Origin: Oenanthe sinensis
Lineage: Eukaryota; Streptophyta; Magnoliopsida; Apiales; Apiaceae
NCBI GenBank assembly: GCA_028671895.1
Contig: JAPMAC010000207.1
Coordinates: 6,200,001 to 6,264,000, forward strand
Reading direction: 5' to 3'
DNA length: 64,000 nt
Below the pieces are notes generated by a model. The model was not told the origin of the DNA. It did no database searches and saw only the letters and a list, made by a program, of their open reading frames with translations. A program made the position numbers and the translations under genes. This document shows, in pieces, positions 1 through 9,262 of this stretch. Each line of letters opens with the position of its first letter. Position 1 is the stretch's first letter.

Positions 1-628
1 AGTTTTTATGATTCAGTAGACTTGCCTTTAGACTCGACTTGTGATATTTAGGTACTTGTAAGATAGATTTCAAAATTATTAAAATTTTCTTTTAGGCTCG
101 ACCTGTGAGTATGGGTAGACAATAAATTTATTAGTTAGTTAAGAATATTATTTTTTTCATATTTCTTGGATATATTTTTGTGATCATTTAGAATCATTTT
201 TTTCATGAGATGCTTAGCCGTAAGATGAAATGCGAAGACTCAACTGCAATCAAATTTTTCAAGAAAAATTAGTTTTATCGAAGACAACAAGGAAATCTTC
301 ATCAATTTCGACTTAACGTTGACTTTTTGTTAGATATAATTATCGATATCGAGGTTTTAGAGGTATTATCAATGTAGAGGTCATGGAAGGAGGCCGACGA
401 TAGCCAAGTGGAATATAGGGCACTTTCATGATAACCGTCAACTAAGCAGCCGATTTAAGACTTGTAGTGGTAGTGATCGAGGAAGACCATGATTCTATTT
501 AAATACAACATAAATATGGAGCTACTTACGAGATTAGAGGAAATGGTTCATGTACGTTATCACAATTTTATTTTATAGAGGTTTGTAAGATAAATTTCGA
601 GGATGAATTTTTTTTTATGAGGGAAGAA
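1..628 (+). mobile_element. 3' internal remnant of a Ty3/gypsy-like element
   Basis: No open frame is left, but the last 60 bases read like the extreme 3' end of plant chromovirus-type gypsy pol. A run resembling 'aaatttcgaggatgaa', T-rich sequence and a purine-rich tract (about 619-628) are followed directly by TGTAACATCCCA. That arrangement is familiar from Tekay/Del-like elements. The rest of the segment is AT-rich and heavily mutated. The lineage call rests on the junction only. Confidence 0.5.
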
Positions 629-1860
629 TGTAACATCCCATATTTTTTAATAATATATTTAGATATTTTATTTAATATTAGTAATTTATTACTAAATTAT
701 TGTTTAAATATGAATATAAATATTTTATAATTATGGTATTATTTTAGAAATTATTAGTAAGAGAAGAAAAGAGAAAAAAAAAGGAAACAGAATAGAAAGA
801 AAACGGGAAAAGGAGTTGGGGTTAGGAAAAAAAAAAGAGATATGTAAGTTTTGTAGGAGCAGCAATATGGAAGAAAGAAAAAGAGAAAGAGAGGAAGAAA
901 AAGATAAAGAGGAGATAGAGATTTTTTTTTAAGAATATAGGTTATGGTGTTTAAATTGGGATTCTTGTGACTGTGAGCAATTCATAATCTTTGACACTTA
1001 AGGTACGTATATTTCTACACATTCTCTTTTTGTTCTTGTGTGGTTAATGTACGGATATATTTCTCTTGTCTTCGTATTCGTATCATTACTCAAATTCGTA
1101 TTGTTGTTTCGAAATCGTATATATATTGTATAACAATTTTATTCATTCTGAATTATTATAAAATTCATATCTTATTCATTTTTTATCTTATTGTTATGAT
1201 TTTATACTATCTGGAAAGATATTTTGATTATCTACATATTTCATTCTTTGTGTTTTCTGAAATTCGGTACATAAGTATGTTAAAATATGTTGTTTGTATA
1301 ATCTGGTTGGTTATTGGAATTCTTCTGCTGTAAATTCAGAAATTCATAGTAAATTGAATATTTGTTCAATATTCATGGGTAATATCATTCTGAAAATGAC
1401 TTTTCGAGCTCTTCGTTATTTGTTTATATTCTGCTGTCAAATGCTATGATCCTGAGTTCTTAAAACTCAAATTACTATTGTAATCAGGTGTTGATTCTGT
1501 TCAACCAGCCCATAATTATTTAGTTTCTGCATTCGTTACTTATCTGTTTTTGACGAGTCTTACCATTCTGAAAAGGTCTCGGAATCCTCTACGAGTTCTG
1601 TGTTTTTTACTTTTTTATTTGAGTTCATCTTTATATAGTAAATTGTCAATTTTTCAGGCAAGTCAGGTCTGATTGTATTTGTAATAGTCTGTGATATTTG
1701 ATATGTGTGCTATTTTGAGTAAGATATTTTTAGGTTATTTGTGATATTATTTTGATTTGTGAGAAATTGTAAGACTCCATCATGAGTGGATAATCTCATG
1801 TTTGGCTCCTCCTATGCATTGTATTGAGCTCATAGGGCTCAATACATTGTAATTCCTAGG
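629..1860 (+). mobile_element. 3' LTR of the gypsy-like element (distal end not located)
   Basis: It starts with TGTAACATCCCA immediately after a purine tract, as expected for a 3' LTR. It is AT-rich with A- and T-runs and no coding potential; the 97-codon frame at 1040-1333 is low-complexity and not convincing. I cannot see a clear CA terminus or TSD, so the end given is only the point where the minisatellite begins. A partner LTR would lie left of the window. Confidence 0.45.
1820..1846. repeat. Perfect 10-bp inverted repeat (hairpin)
   Basis: TGTATTGAGC and its exact reverse complement GCTCAATACA are separated by 7 bases. It lies just upstream of the minisatellite. Function unknown; it could be part of a terminator-like or LTR secondary structure. 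Confidence 0.6.
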
Positions 1861-1874
1861 GGAACAAAATTTTT

Positions 1875-2640
1875 GACCTGGATGAGGAATTGAGGTATAA
1901 TTTGACATCAATCCAGGTTGAAAATTACCAAGGCCACAGAGCCAAACTCAATTCGACCTAGGTGAGGAATTGGGGTATAATTCGACCTCAATCCAGGTCG
2001 AAAATTATCATGGCCATGAAGTCCAACTCGATTCGACATGGGTGAAGAATTGGGGTATAATTCAACATCAATCCATGTCGAAAATTACCAAGGCCATAAA
2101 GCCCAACTCAATTCGACCTGGGTGAGGAATTGAGGGTTAGTTCGACCTCAATCCAGGTCGATAGGAATCAAAGTCAAGAGGGTCTTGTTCTATCGATTTA
2201 CGTGAGGAATCGAGCCCCCATCGACCGCAATTCTATCGATCGGGGTGTAGAATTGAGGTCTTGTTCAACTTCAATCCAAGTTGAAGGAATCAAAGGCAAA
2301 GTGAGTCCCATCGACCTCAATTCCATTGACTTGGGTATAGAATTGAGGTATTGTTCGACCTTAATCCAGGTCGATGGAAACTTAAGCATTGAAGTCTCTC
2401 GACCTCAATCCAATATGTCTAATTCGATTTTATTCCAGGTCGATAGGAATCAAGGCCATTAAAGCCTATCGAACTCAATCCCATTCGACCTAGGTGAGGA
2501 ATTGAGCCCCAATTCGACCTCAATCCAGGTCGATGGGAGTCAAAACATTGAGGCATGTCGACCTTAATTATATTTCGACCTGGGGGTCAGAATGAGCACC
2601 AATTCGACCTCATTCCAGGTCGAATTGGACAGGCCTATGA
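1875..2640. repeat. 80-90 bp minisatellite with internal dyads
   Basis: Unit starts resembling GACCTGGGTGAGGAATTG occur near 1875, 1955, 2035, 2115 and 2195, giving an exact 80-base step. Later, more diverged starts are near 2238, 2328, 2487 and 2577. Most units contain the dyad TCGACCT-6 nt-AGGTCGA. Reading frames across it (for example 2130-2462) only reflect the repeat. It ends about 210 bases before a PPT and LTR start, which suggests it is the 3' untranslated region of the gypsy-like element that follows. Confidence 0.8.
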
Positions 2641-2862
2641 AAATTCTCCCATTTTTTATTTGTTGATAATAAAAATCCTTGAGGACCACTATTATATGAA
2701 ATTAATTCTTTTTTTTAAATTAATTATAAATGGCTCTAGCCTAAAATTAAAAGTAAAATTTATAAAATTTCATTAAGCTAAACAATGCCCGATAGGCATG
2801 AAAAACCCTTGATAAAACTTTTACAAAAACTCATGAAGTTTTCCTAAAAGTTGGGGGGCAAA
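2641..2862 (+). mobile_element. 3' untranslated tail and polypurine tract, Tat/Athila-like gypsy element
   Basis: Non-coding AT-rich sequence ending in AGTTGGGGGGCAA (about 2850-2862), a PPT of the kind seen in plant Tat and Athila gypsy elements, directly before a TG dinucleotide that begins the next LTR. Confidence 0.5.
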
Positions 2863-3195
2863 TGATATGGGCTAAAAAATACCCTATAAATATAACTAAT
2901 ATTGCATTAATTAAACCTAGCTTGGTTCAAAAGGATGTCCCAATTTAATGAGGCCTAGAACCCAATTTATTAATTAATAAAGGCTCAGTTAAAGGCCTAA
3001 GGAGTCCTATGAGGCCCCTCATCTATGGAAGGTTACTAACCCCTCAACATTAGAACTAGTTTTTGGTTTGATTCTCATCACTTGAGATACGTATGCAACT
3101 TACGAGGACCTGATTAGTCTCAAAACGTAAGTGCAACCATAAAAACTCGAAAGCTCTCACCAGTCATTAATTATATCTGATTTTGATCCGTAACA
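2863..3195 (+). mobile_element. Short gypsy-like LTR
   Basis: It begins TGATATGGGC after the PPT and plausibly ends ...CCGTAACA near 3195, about 330 bp. The following bases (ACTTTG...GTGCCATCA) loosely resemble the region after a 5' LTR of a Tat/Athila element, so a tandem LTR or fragment junction cannot be excluded. No TSD was found. Confidence 0.4.
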
Positions 3196-3540
3196 ACTTT
3201 GTTTTTAGTGCCATCAAATTGACTCATCTTTGACTGTAATTTAAAAATAATATATAATTAAAAAAATTTAATATTTTATATTTTTAAAAAGTATATGTAA
3301 TCTACTTTAATATATATATGTATTAGTTTTTTGAAATTATAAAAGAATAATTTTTAATTTTCTGTCAAATATTAGTTTAACTAAATACTATTAAAAATAT
3401 GATCAAAACTCTTAAAAATGTGTGTCAAAAAGTCAAACGTCAAATAGAAGAAGTATTATACTAAATACTTTTTATGACCGATTAAAGAGAGAATACTATT
3501 TTATATACTTTTTGTGACGATTAAATTTTTTTTAAATTAG
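3196..3540. other. AT-rich spacer, no gene seen
   Basis: A- and T-runs with two near-copies of a phrase around 'actaaatactttttatgaccgatta' and 'actattttatatactttttgtgacgatta' (about 3462-3525). No open frame, RNA gene or LTR terminus is recognisable. Confidence 0.5.
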
Positions 3541-3635
3541 AAAGGCCACGCTGATGGAGAGAATTCTAATGGTCCAGTGAAAATAGTCTCATTTTCCAAC
3601 ATAGGAATCTTTATCCCGGTATCTTCTTGACCCAT
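3541..3635 (-). pseudogene. Start of gag, copia remnant H
   Basis: On the minus strand a frame opens at ATG 3635-3633 and reads about 30 residues with the motif I-K-I-P-M-L-E-N-E. This matches the gag N-terminus shared by family A in this window (K-I-x-M-L/K-x-x-N-E-Y-x-H-W). It lies about 45 bases beyond the PBS, in the right place for gag of element H. The remainder of the element is missing to the left. Confidence 0.5.
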
Positions 3636-3677
3636 AACAATCTTTGATCTTAAAAATTTCTATATATCGAAAGCTCA

Positions 3678-3689
3678 GCTCTGATACCA
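3678..3689 (-). promoter_or_regulatory. Primer-binding site of element H
   Basis: The minus strand reads TGGTATCAGAGC, the complement of the 3' end of initiator methionine tRNA used by plant Ty1/copia elements. It sits between an LTR end (right) and a gag start (left), which fixes element orientation as minus. Confidence 0.8.
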
Positions 3690-3700
3690 ATTATTATTTA

Positions 3701-4491
3701 TGAAGTCCTGAAATATTAATACAGAAATTGTATTGGGGGGTTGAATACAATTTCGACCCTTAAATTTTCTTGCAATATAAAGATTTGAATAAAAAATTGA
3801 ACATAAAAAAAGAGAACATAAATTAAAAATTACTGGTGGATTGATTGTGTGCACTAGAGTATTTTTACTCTGATAATCTAGATCTGAAAACCCGGCTATT
3901 TTTACAAAGTTGGAATGCAAATTGTTCTTATAGAAGTGCTTTTTATAATTTTCTAGTCAACAAGTAAAACAAGAATACCTAAAACTAGAAATTTGCTGCT
4001 TTTGTCTTTCCCTTTTGCATTGACCAATTTGGGGAATGTTTTTGTCATGCATTCTCCCAAGAAAGACAACTTCTATCTGAGTCTTCACTGTCAAGATAAA
4101 TTTGATTGTCTTCTAATGTTATTTTTTGTCTAAAAATCATTTTAATTTGATCTTAATGTATAGTCAACAATAATTGATAGTTTGCTGTTAAGCCTATCAA
4201 CTGATGTTCTTTGTCTGGAGCTCTTCAATGACTATTTATCCATCGATTGATAATTTTTATCCATCGATTGATATTTGATGTTATCAATAGATGTATTAAT
4301 CGATACGTCTTCAACATCTATTGATAGTCTTTGTCTTCAATATCCATTGATCCTTTGAATATCTATCGAGCCTTTATTTTTCTGTTGATCATCCATCACT
4401 TGTAAAAATTCCCGTCTTCTAATAATAATAAATCAACAGTCTAGACTTATATAAGTTGATGAACATATATATGTTGACTCAGATATCCAAC
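3701..4491 (-). mobile_element. 5' LTR of Sirevirus-like element H, truncated by G
   Basis: On the minus strand the LTR ends ...GTATTCAACCCCCC...GGACTTCA a few bases before the PBS, the layout of the other Sirevirus-like LTRs here. Its U3 carries repeats of ATCCATCGATTGAT and the strand-symmetric pair ATCAATAGAT/ATCTATTGAT (about 4240-4340). A TATA-like stretch lies near 3940. The upstream end is interrupted by the LTR of G at 4492, so the true start is not seen. The 81-codon frame at 3675-3920 is non-coding LTR. Confidence 0.65.
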
Positions 4492-5372
4492 TGTTAGGTC
4501 CTAAAACATCATAGAAGGGGGGTGTTTAATATGATGTTGGTAGTTTTTGACTTTTAAATACGAATTACTATTTATGTATTTGAGTTCTTGAGATCTAAAA
4601 TATGGTAGGCAAATAACACAAATAATTCGGGGAAATATTGGTATATTAATAAATCCTGGAGGTGTTACACTCTAGTTAAATGATTAGCTACAATGGTTTA
4701 CAATCAATTTGATTCAACAAGATACTGTTGGTGTTTATGACAAGTCTTTAATGGAGCTTCGTAGGTTGTTGAATGGAATTGAAGACGATGCACTCTCGAA
4801 TTAACTCAACTATGAATCAATTCTATTTATAGTGCAGACTTTTGCAAATGAATGCTGGAGGATCTTGTAGTTAGATCTTAGAGGCGCCTTGCATGTGTGT
4901 GCTTGGGGCGTCCTAAATAATTGCTTGGAGGTGACTTTTGCAAAGGAATTCTATTTTCTCTTGTGGCTCCATAAAGCTCTAGAGTTTGAGGGCGCTTTAG
5001 GGAATATAATTATGGGGGCACTTCTAGTTGAGGCTTGGTGGCGCCATGAAGGTGTAATGCCTTATAGGCGTCATGAACTAAAGTGGCGCCTTGAACTAAT
5101 TTATTTGAGGGCGCCTAATACGTAGACAATATCAAGAATCAATTCTATTACTTGGTTGACTTGAGATGACTTGTGTTCACTTTATTCTTGACTTTGACTC
5201 TGTCTGTACTTGCCTTGACTTCAGAAATACCTTTTGATTTGATCATTGTAATTATTTCTTCGTCTGTCGTTGATTCCACTTGCAGTTGACTGATTACTTG
5301 ACTTTGTAAAGATAATTTTTTTCTTATTGTGCTGACGCCTTGTGCACTAGTCTGGTTCATAGATGACTAACA
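4492..5372 (-). mobile_element. 3' LTR of Sirevirus-like element G
   Basis: On the minus strand it begins TGTTAGTCATC at 5372 and ends ...ACACCCCCCTTCTATGATG...GGACCTAACA at 4492. The last ten bases equal the LTR end of element C, and an internal stretch resembling TTAGTCACTTATGAACCAGAC is also shared with C's LTR. U3 contains four exact GGCGCC palindromes plus variants (about 4885-5115). The third ORF lies upstream on the minus strand, so this is the 3' LTR. Frames at 4889-5125 and 5148-5360 are LTR sequence. Confidence 0.7.
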
Positions 5373-5550
5373 CTTAATAGAATATTCTTCACTTGTATTT
5401 AAAATATTAGTTAACATTTTTTCAGTTGTTCCATTAATTCTTTCCACTGAAATCCTGATGCTCATACTTGTACCACTATACTCTCTTAATTCTGAAAACC
5501 TTCTGATCTTTTATTCATCACTGAGGATTGAACATTTTATTGAACTTCTT

Positions 5551-6778
5551 TTAATGATTTTCTTGATGACGTTTTCTGAGCTCTTCCATCTTTGCTTCTA
5601 GCCTTAACTTCATCAAGTCTCGGGCTTCAAATTCCAGTTTGTTCTTTGGAGGATGATCTTCTAGTTACTTATGCAATTCTTCAAGGTAGGCAGGGCTATT
5701 GATCGATGCAACTCCATCAAACTCTAATGATGTCTTCTTGGAAAATACGAATATAGTGATCCTTTTTGGGAATCCTTGAAATCTTCAGTGTCATTTACTT
5801 TCTCTAACATCTCACAAGTTCTTAGAGCTTTTATGGCTTCATCTAAGGCGTACTTGTCACTTTTGCATGTTAGTATTTTTATCTTTAACAAAGCACTTCT
5901 GATTGACTTGAAGTTATTCTTGATGAAATCTTTAATTTCAATTTTCGACTTACCCCCTCTCTTCTTTATGAAACGAAACCACATTCTTCCATTTTCATGT
6001 TTGATACATGGATCTGAATCTTTTACTATCTTAGGACCTTCTGTACCATCTTTATTTCTTATGATCACTAGTCTTAGGTAACATCTTTTTGTGTGTTTGA
6101 GATAGGTCTTTGATGTAGCTATTGCTCGGTTCAATCTGAAGGCATAGATCAACTCAGCTGCTTCTTGATCTTGATTAGTTCTGTTGGTTTCGCATCTGAG
6201 TCTTCCTTTTACAAACATCATAAAATCAAGATAACTTCGATCTAGACTTTTATCTATCAACGTCATATTATGTAAAGTTGTTGGCTTATAATAATTAACC
6301 ACTGGCGGATCCAAGAATACTTCAACACTAATGTCATCAATCTTTTTTTGAATATGGCTTCTCATTAGTTCATTCACCACGTGACCCCCTTTTATGACTT
6401 TTCTCATTAACACAAACAACTCCACTACATTCATCTTTTCAAAGCTCTTCGTTGATAGAACCCTCGATTCAAGAGAAGAGAAATTGATGTACATCATTCA
6501 ACCATTCTTCTGAGCACTAACCGAGATGTTTGTCACTTCATCACTTAGCTTTTCATAGAATGTGTGAATGTTGGGAAGTAATTGTCTCATCTCCCTGATT
6601 TTATTACGTACATAACGATCTTGTCTTCTTTCCAAACATAGCTCCTTTTTCTTGAATAGAGATCTAGCTTCATCCCATTCCGGGCCTTTTTTCTAATAAT
6701 GTCTTTTTCTCTCTCATTTCTTTCTTTAGCCCTTCTGACTCTTTTTAACCTTTTGTTCAACAAAGCTTGATCTTCTTT
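5551..6778 (-). pseudogene. C-terminal part of the Sirevirus-like third ORF, element G
   Basis: The longest open piece is 6497-5724 (257 codons). Upstream, a second frame contains G-P-E-W-D-E-A-R near 6670, matching G-P-E-W-D-K-A-R in the third ORF of element C. The segment starting M-M-Y-I-N-F and reaching E-L-F-V-L-M-R-K-V aligns by eye with C residues around L-M-I-T-W and E-L-V-E-F-A-H-K-V. A lysine/arginine-rich tail ends at a stop near 5551, about 180 bases before the LTR. Frames shift and stop several times, so it is dead. It is cut at 6779 by the LTR of A1. Similar ORFs are usually called env-like, but no membrane segment is visible. Confidence 0.65.
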
Positions 6779-7470
6779 TGTTAAGAATATATTCATTTGA
6801 TGATATACAAAATACTAAAACAAAGTCTAGTTAGTCCTTGTATATGTATCAATGTCATTTGTACTTGGAAGATTTATTGAAGAAATAAAACCAGAGTCTG
6901 GATACAAATTAGAGTCTAGAAGTAGATCAGAGTTTATAGACTATCAGAGTCTATAGTCTGTCAAAGAATGAAGATCATCAGAGTCTGAAGATTTTCAGAG
7001 TCTATAAAGCTGAAGCTAAATTTGGAGAGTGATCACAGTAATGAAAAGCCTTTGAAGATAAAGACAAATATATTGCAGATATGTTATGGGAAGGAAGAAG
7101 AATTACAAGAGGAAACTGTTAACTAATAATTATGAATTCTATTCCTATTTTAATTTGATTTTCTGTTATTAGTTGATAGGCACCTCTCAATATAAACACT
7201 CTATGTAACCTAATTTATTTTTCAAACTTTTGAGAGAGCATAGTGACAGAGAGAGTTGTTGTGAGAAATACCGAGAAACTGTTAGGGTTTGTGTACACCA
7301 TAGGAGAGTTTGTATTCATACATCAATAATACAAACAATATTTATTTATATCTTTGTGTTTGTTCTTTATTCTTAATTCAAAGCTTTAATTTACATTGAG
7401 TTGATTTTAATCAGGAAAAATATCACACTAGTATTCAACCCCCCATTTTACTTGTGTAACTGGGAAAACA
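6779..7470 (+). mobile_element. LTR of copia family A, copy A1
   Basis: It runs from TGTTAAGAATATATTC to ...GGGAAAACA, directly before the PBS. U3 is dense in AGAGTCT (about 6890-7010), a TATA-like AATATAAAC is at about 7188-7196, and the C-tract motif ATTCAACCCCCC lies about 35 bases from the end. It is inserted into the third ORF of G; the five bases before it are TCTTT, with no matching partner identified. Confidence 0.8.
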
Positions 7471-7472
7471 AT

Positions 7473-7484
7473 TGGTATCAGAGC
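7473..7484 (+). promoter_or_regulatory. Primer-binding site of A1
   Basis: Exact TGGTATCAGAGC three bases after the LTR end; complementary to initiator Met-tRNA. Confidence 0.9.
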
Positions 7485-7507
7485 CTAAAGTTTAAAATTG
7501 ATCAAAT

Positions 7508-7735
7508 ATGTCTGGAAACAAAGATGACAATTCTAAGATCCCTATGCTCAAAATGAATGAGTACACCCATTGGAAGGTTAAGATACTGCACCATCTGGAG
7601 TCTACAAACCATGACTATTTTATCAAGATTCATGATAGACCTTATATGCCTTCAAGAGTTGTTCCTCAAACCACCGTTAAAGGATAAATTATTGGAGATC
7701 ACTTTGTTGACAAACCAAAGGCTGAGTGGTCAAAG
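7508..7735 (+). pseudogene. gag N-terminal fragment, copy A1
   Basis: The start ATG at 7508 begins M-S-G-N-K-D, the same as gag of A2 (9263). The motif Y-T-H-W-K-V-K follows. Frame is lost within about 60 codons: an in-frame TAA lies near 7685. Similarity to A2 stops near 7735, inside what would be the N-terminal capsid-like domain. The rest of the element is absent or replaced by the unassigned segment to 8350. Confidence 0.75.
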
Positions 7736-8350
7736 GTTAGTCAAACTATGAAGAAAGGGGCGAAGGTTATGAAGTAAGGTTAGTTGGTTAAGGAAAGCTC
7801 AGGTTATGAAATAGTTTTGCCATTAATTAATAATTAATTAAGTAGTAGTGAGACGTTAGTACAGAGTTGCGTCAGCTGTGGATATAAACTAGGCTAAGGG
7901 ACATACTTCATCTCTTCTATTCTCATCACCGGTTCCTTTTTCGTCTCACATTTCTCATCGAACAAATTTTTGAAATAATTGTTTGGTTTGCAATAATTTT
8001 TGCAATAATTGTTTAGTTTAAAAGATTGTCATATCAATACTTAATTTTATCTTGGCTTAGTAATGTATAGAGATTTACGCTTTTGTTGACCTTTAATGGT
8101 TTGATGACAATGCTTTTGACGGAAATATGTCTAAGATATTTGTGAACTGGTATACTATAGTAATATGATTTTATTATGTAAGTAATGAAAGTACTATGTT
8201 TGCTTCAAAACTGACGTTGAAATAAACTTGAAATATAATCATATATCACATAGTTGAAGAAATGACTTTTATGTGTAAAGTTTTATGCAAAGTCAATGTT
8301 TTAAATGAAATTTCAAAATACTTTGTTAGGAATATATTCATGGGAGAAAT
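7736..8350. other. Unassigned segment between A1 and A2
   Basis: No coding frame. It contains TATAAAC near 7894 followed by a pyrimidine-rich stretch, which could be a fragment of another LTR. At 8324 there is TGTTAGGAATATATTCAT, a short duplicate of the start of the A2 LTR, separated from the real start at 8351 by the purine-rich GGGAGAAAT. I cannot identify the source of the segment. Confidence 0.4.
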
Positions 8351-9225
8351 TGTTAGAAATATATTCATTTCATGATGTACAAAATGCTAGAACAGGATTC
8401 AGTATAGTTTATCGAGACTGTCAGAAAAGTTGCTGTCAGACAAGTTATTGTTAGAAAAGTTGTTGTCAGACAAGTTGCTGTCATGAAAGTTGTTGTCAGA
8501 AAGTTACTTTTAGAATAGTTACTATCAGAATAGTTGTTGTCTGCATAGTTGCTGTCATAAAAGTTGCTGTTAGAAAAGTTATTGTCAGAGTTTATGAATC
8601 AACATTTATGATCAGAATTTATCTTCAGAGTTTAGTGATCAGAGCTTATGAACTATCAGAGTCTACAATCCGTCAGAGTATACAAATTATCAGAGTTTAG
8701 TCTATCAGAATTTATAGACTGACAGAGTTCGAAGATTTCAGGGTTTATAAAGTTGAAGCTGAATTTGGAAGATGATCACAGAAAAAAGAAGTCTTCGAAG
8801 ATAAAGCCAAATATATTGTAGATATGCTATGGGAAGGAAAGTGAATTACAGAAGGAAACTGTCAGCTAATAATTAGGAATTATATTCCTATTGTAATTTT
8901 GATTTTCAGTTATTAGTTGATAGGCAGCTCTCTATATAAACACCCTATGTAACCTAATTAAAAAGTGTGAAAGAAGTTAAGAAGTTTGTGAGAGCATAGA
9001 TTTAGAGAGAGTTGTTGTGAAAACACAGGGAAGTTGCTAGGGTTTGTGTACACCTTAGGAGAGTTTTTATTTGATCATCAGTAATACAAACCGTATTCAT
9101 TCATATCCTTGTGTTTAATCTTTGTTCTAAATTCAAGTCTTTAATTCATACTGAGTTAATTTTAATCAGGCAGAAAAAGTGCACAAGTATTCAACCCCCC
9201 TTCTACTTGTGCAACTGGGAAAACA
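8351..9225 (+). mobile_element. 5' LTR of copia family A, copy A2
   Basis: TGTTAGAAATATATTC to ...GGGAAAACA, followed by the PBS. It is about 180 bp longer than the A1 LTR because of the 15-bp array in U3. AGAGTCT-like words (here often AGAGTTT) lie at 8590-8740, a TATA box TATATAAAC at about 8933, and the C-tract ATTCAACCCCCC near 9190. It is the left terminus of the 8351-13855 element; no 3' LTR remains. Confidence 0.85.
8420..8590 (+). repeat. 15-bp tandem array in U3 of A2
   Basis: About eleven consecutive, slightly varied units of GTTGCTGTCAGAAAA (variants GTTATTGTTAGAAAA, GTTGTTGTCAGACAA and others). The array is absent from the sister LTRs of A1 and D, so it is a copy-specific expansion. 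Confidence 0.85.
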
Positions 9226-9227
9226 AT

Positions 9228-9239
9228 TGGTATCAGAGC
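9228..9239 (+). promoter_or_regulatory. Primer-binding site of A2
   Basis: Exact TGGTATCAGAGC three bases after the LTR end. Confidence 0.9.
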
Positions 9240-9262
9240 CTAATGTTTAAAATCGATTAAAG

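Noticed and set aside
2130..2462. 110-codon ORF over the minisatellite
   Set aside because: The frame merely follows the repeat and is shared by overlapping frames on both strands.
4477..4491. Degenerate PBS (minus GTTGGATATCTGAGTC) beside the LTR of G
   Set aside because: The third ORF lies on the other side of this LTR, so it is the 3' LTR and no PBS is expected; the match needs an indel and substitutions.
7473..7484. Repeated TGGTATCAGAGC as possible tRNA genes
   Set aside because: Only the 12-base complement to a tRNA 3' end is present, always next to an LTR; no cloverleaf can be drawn.
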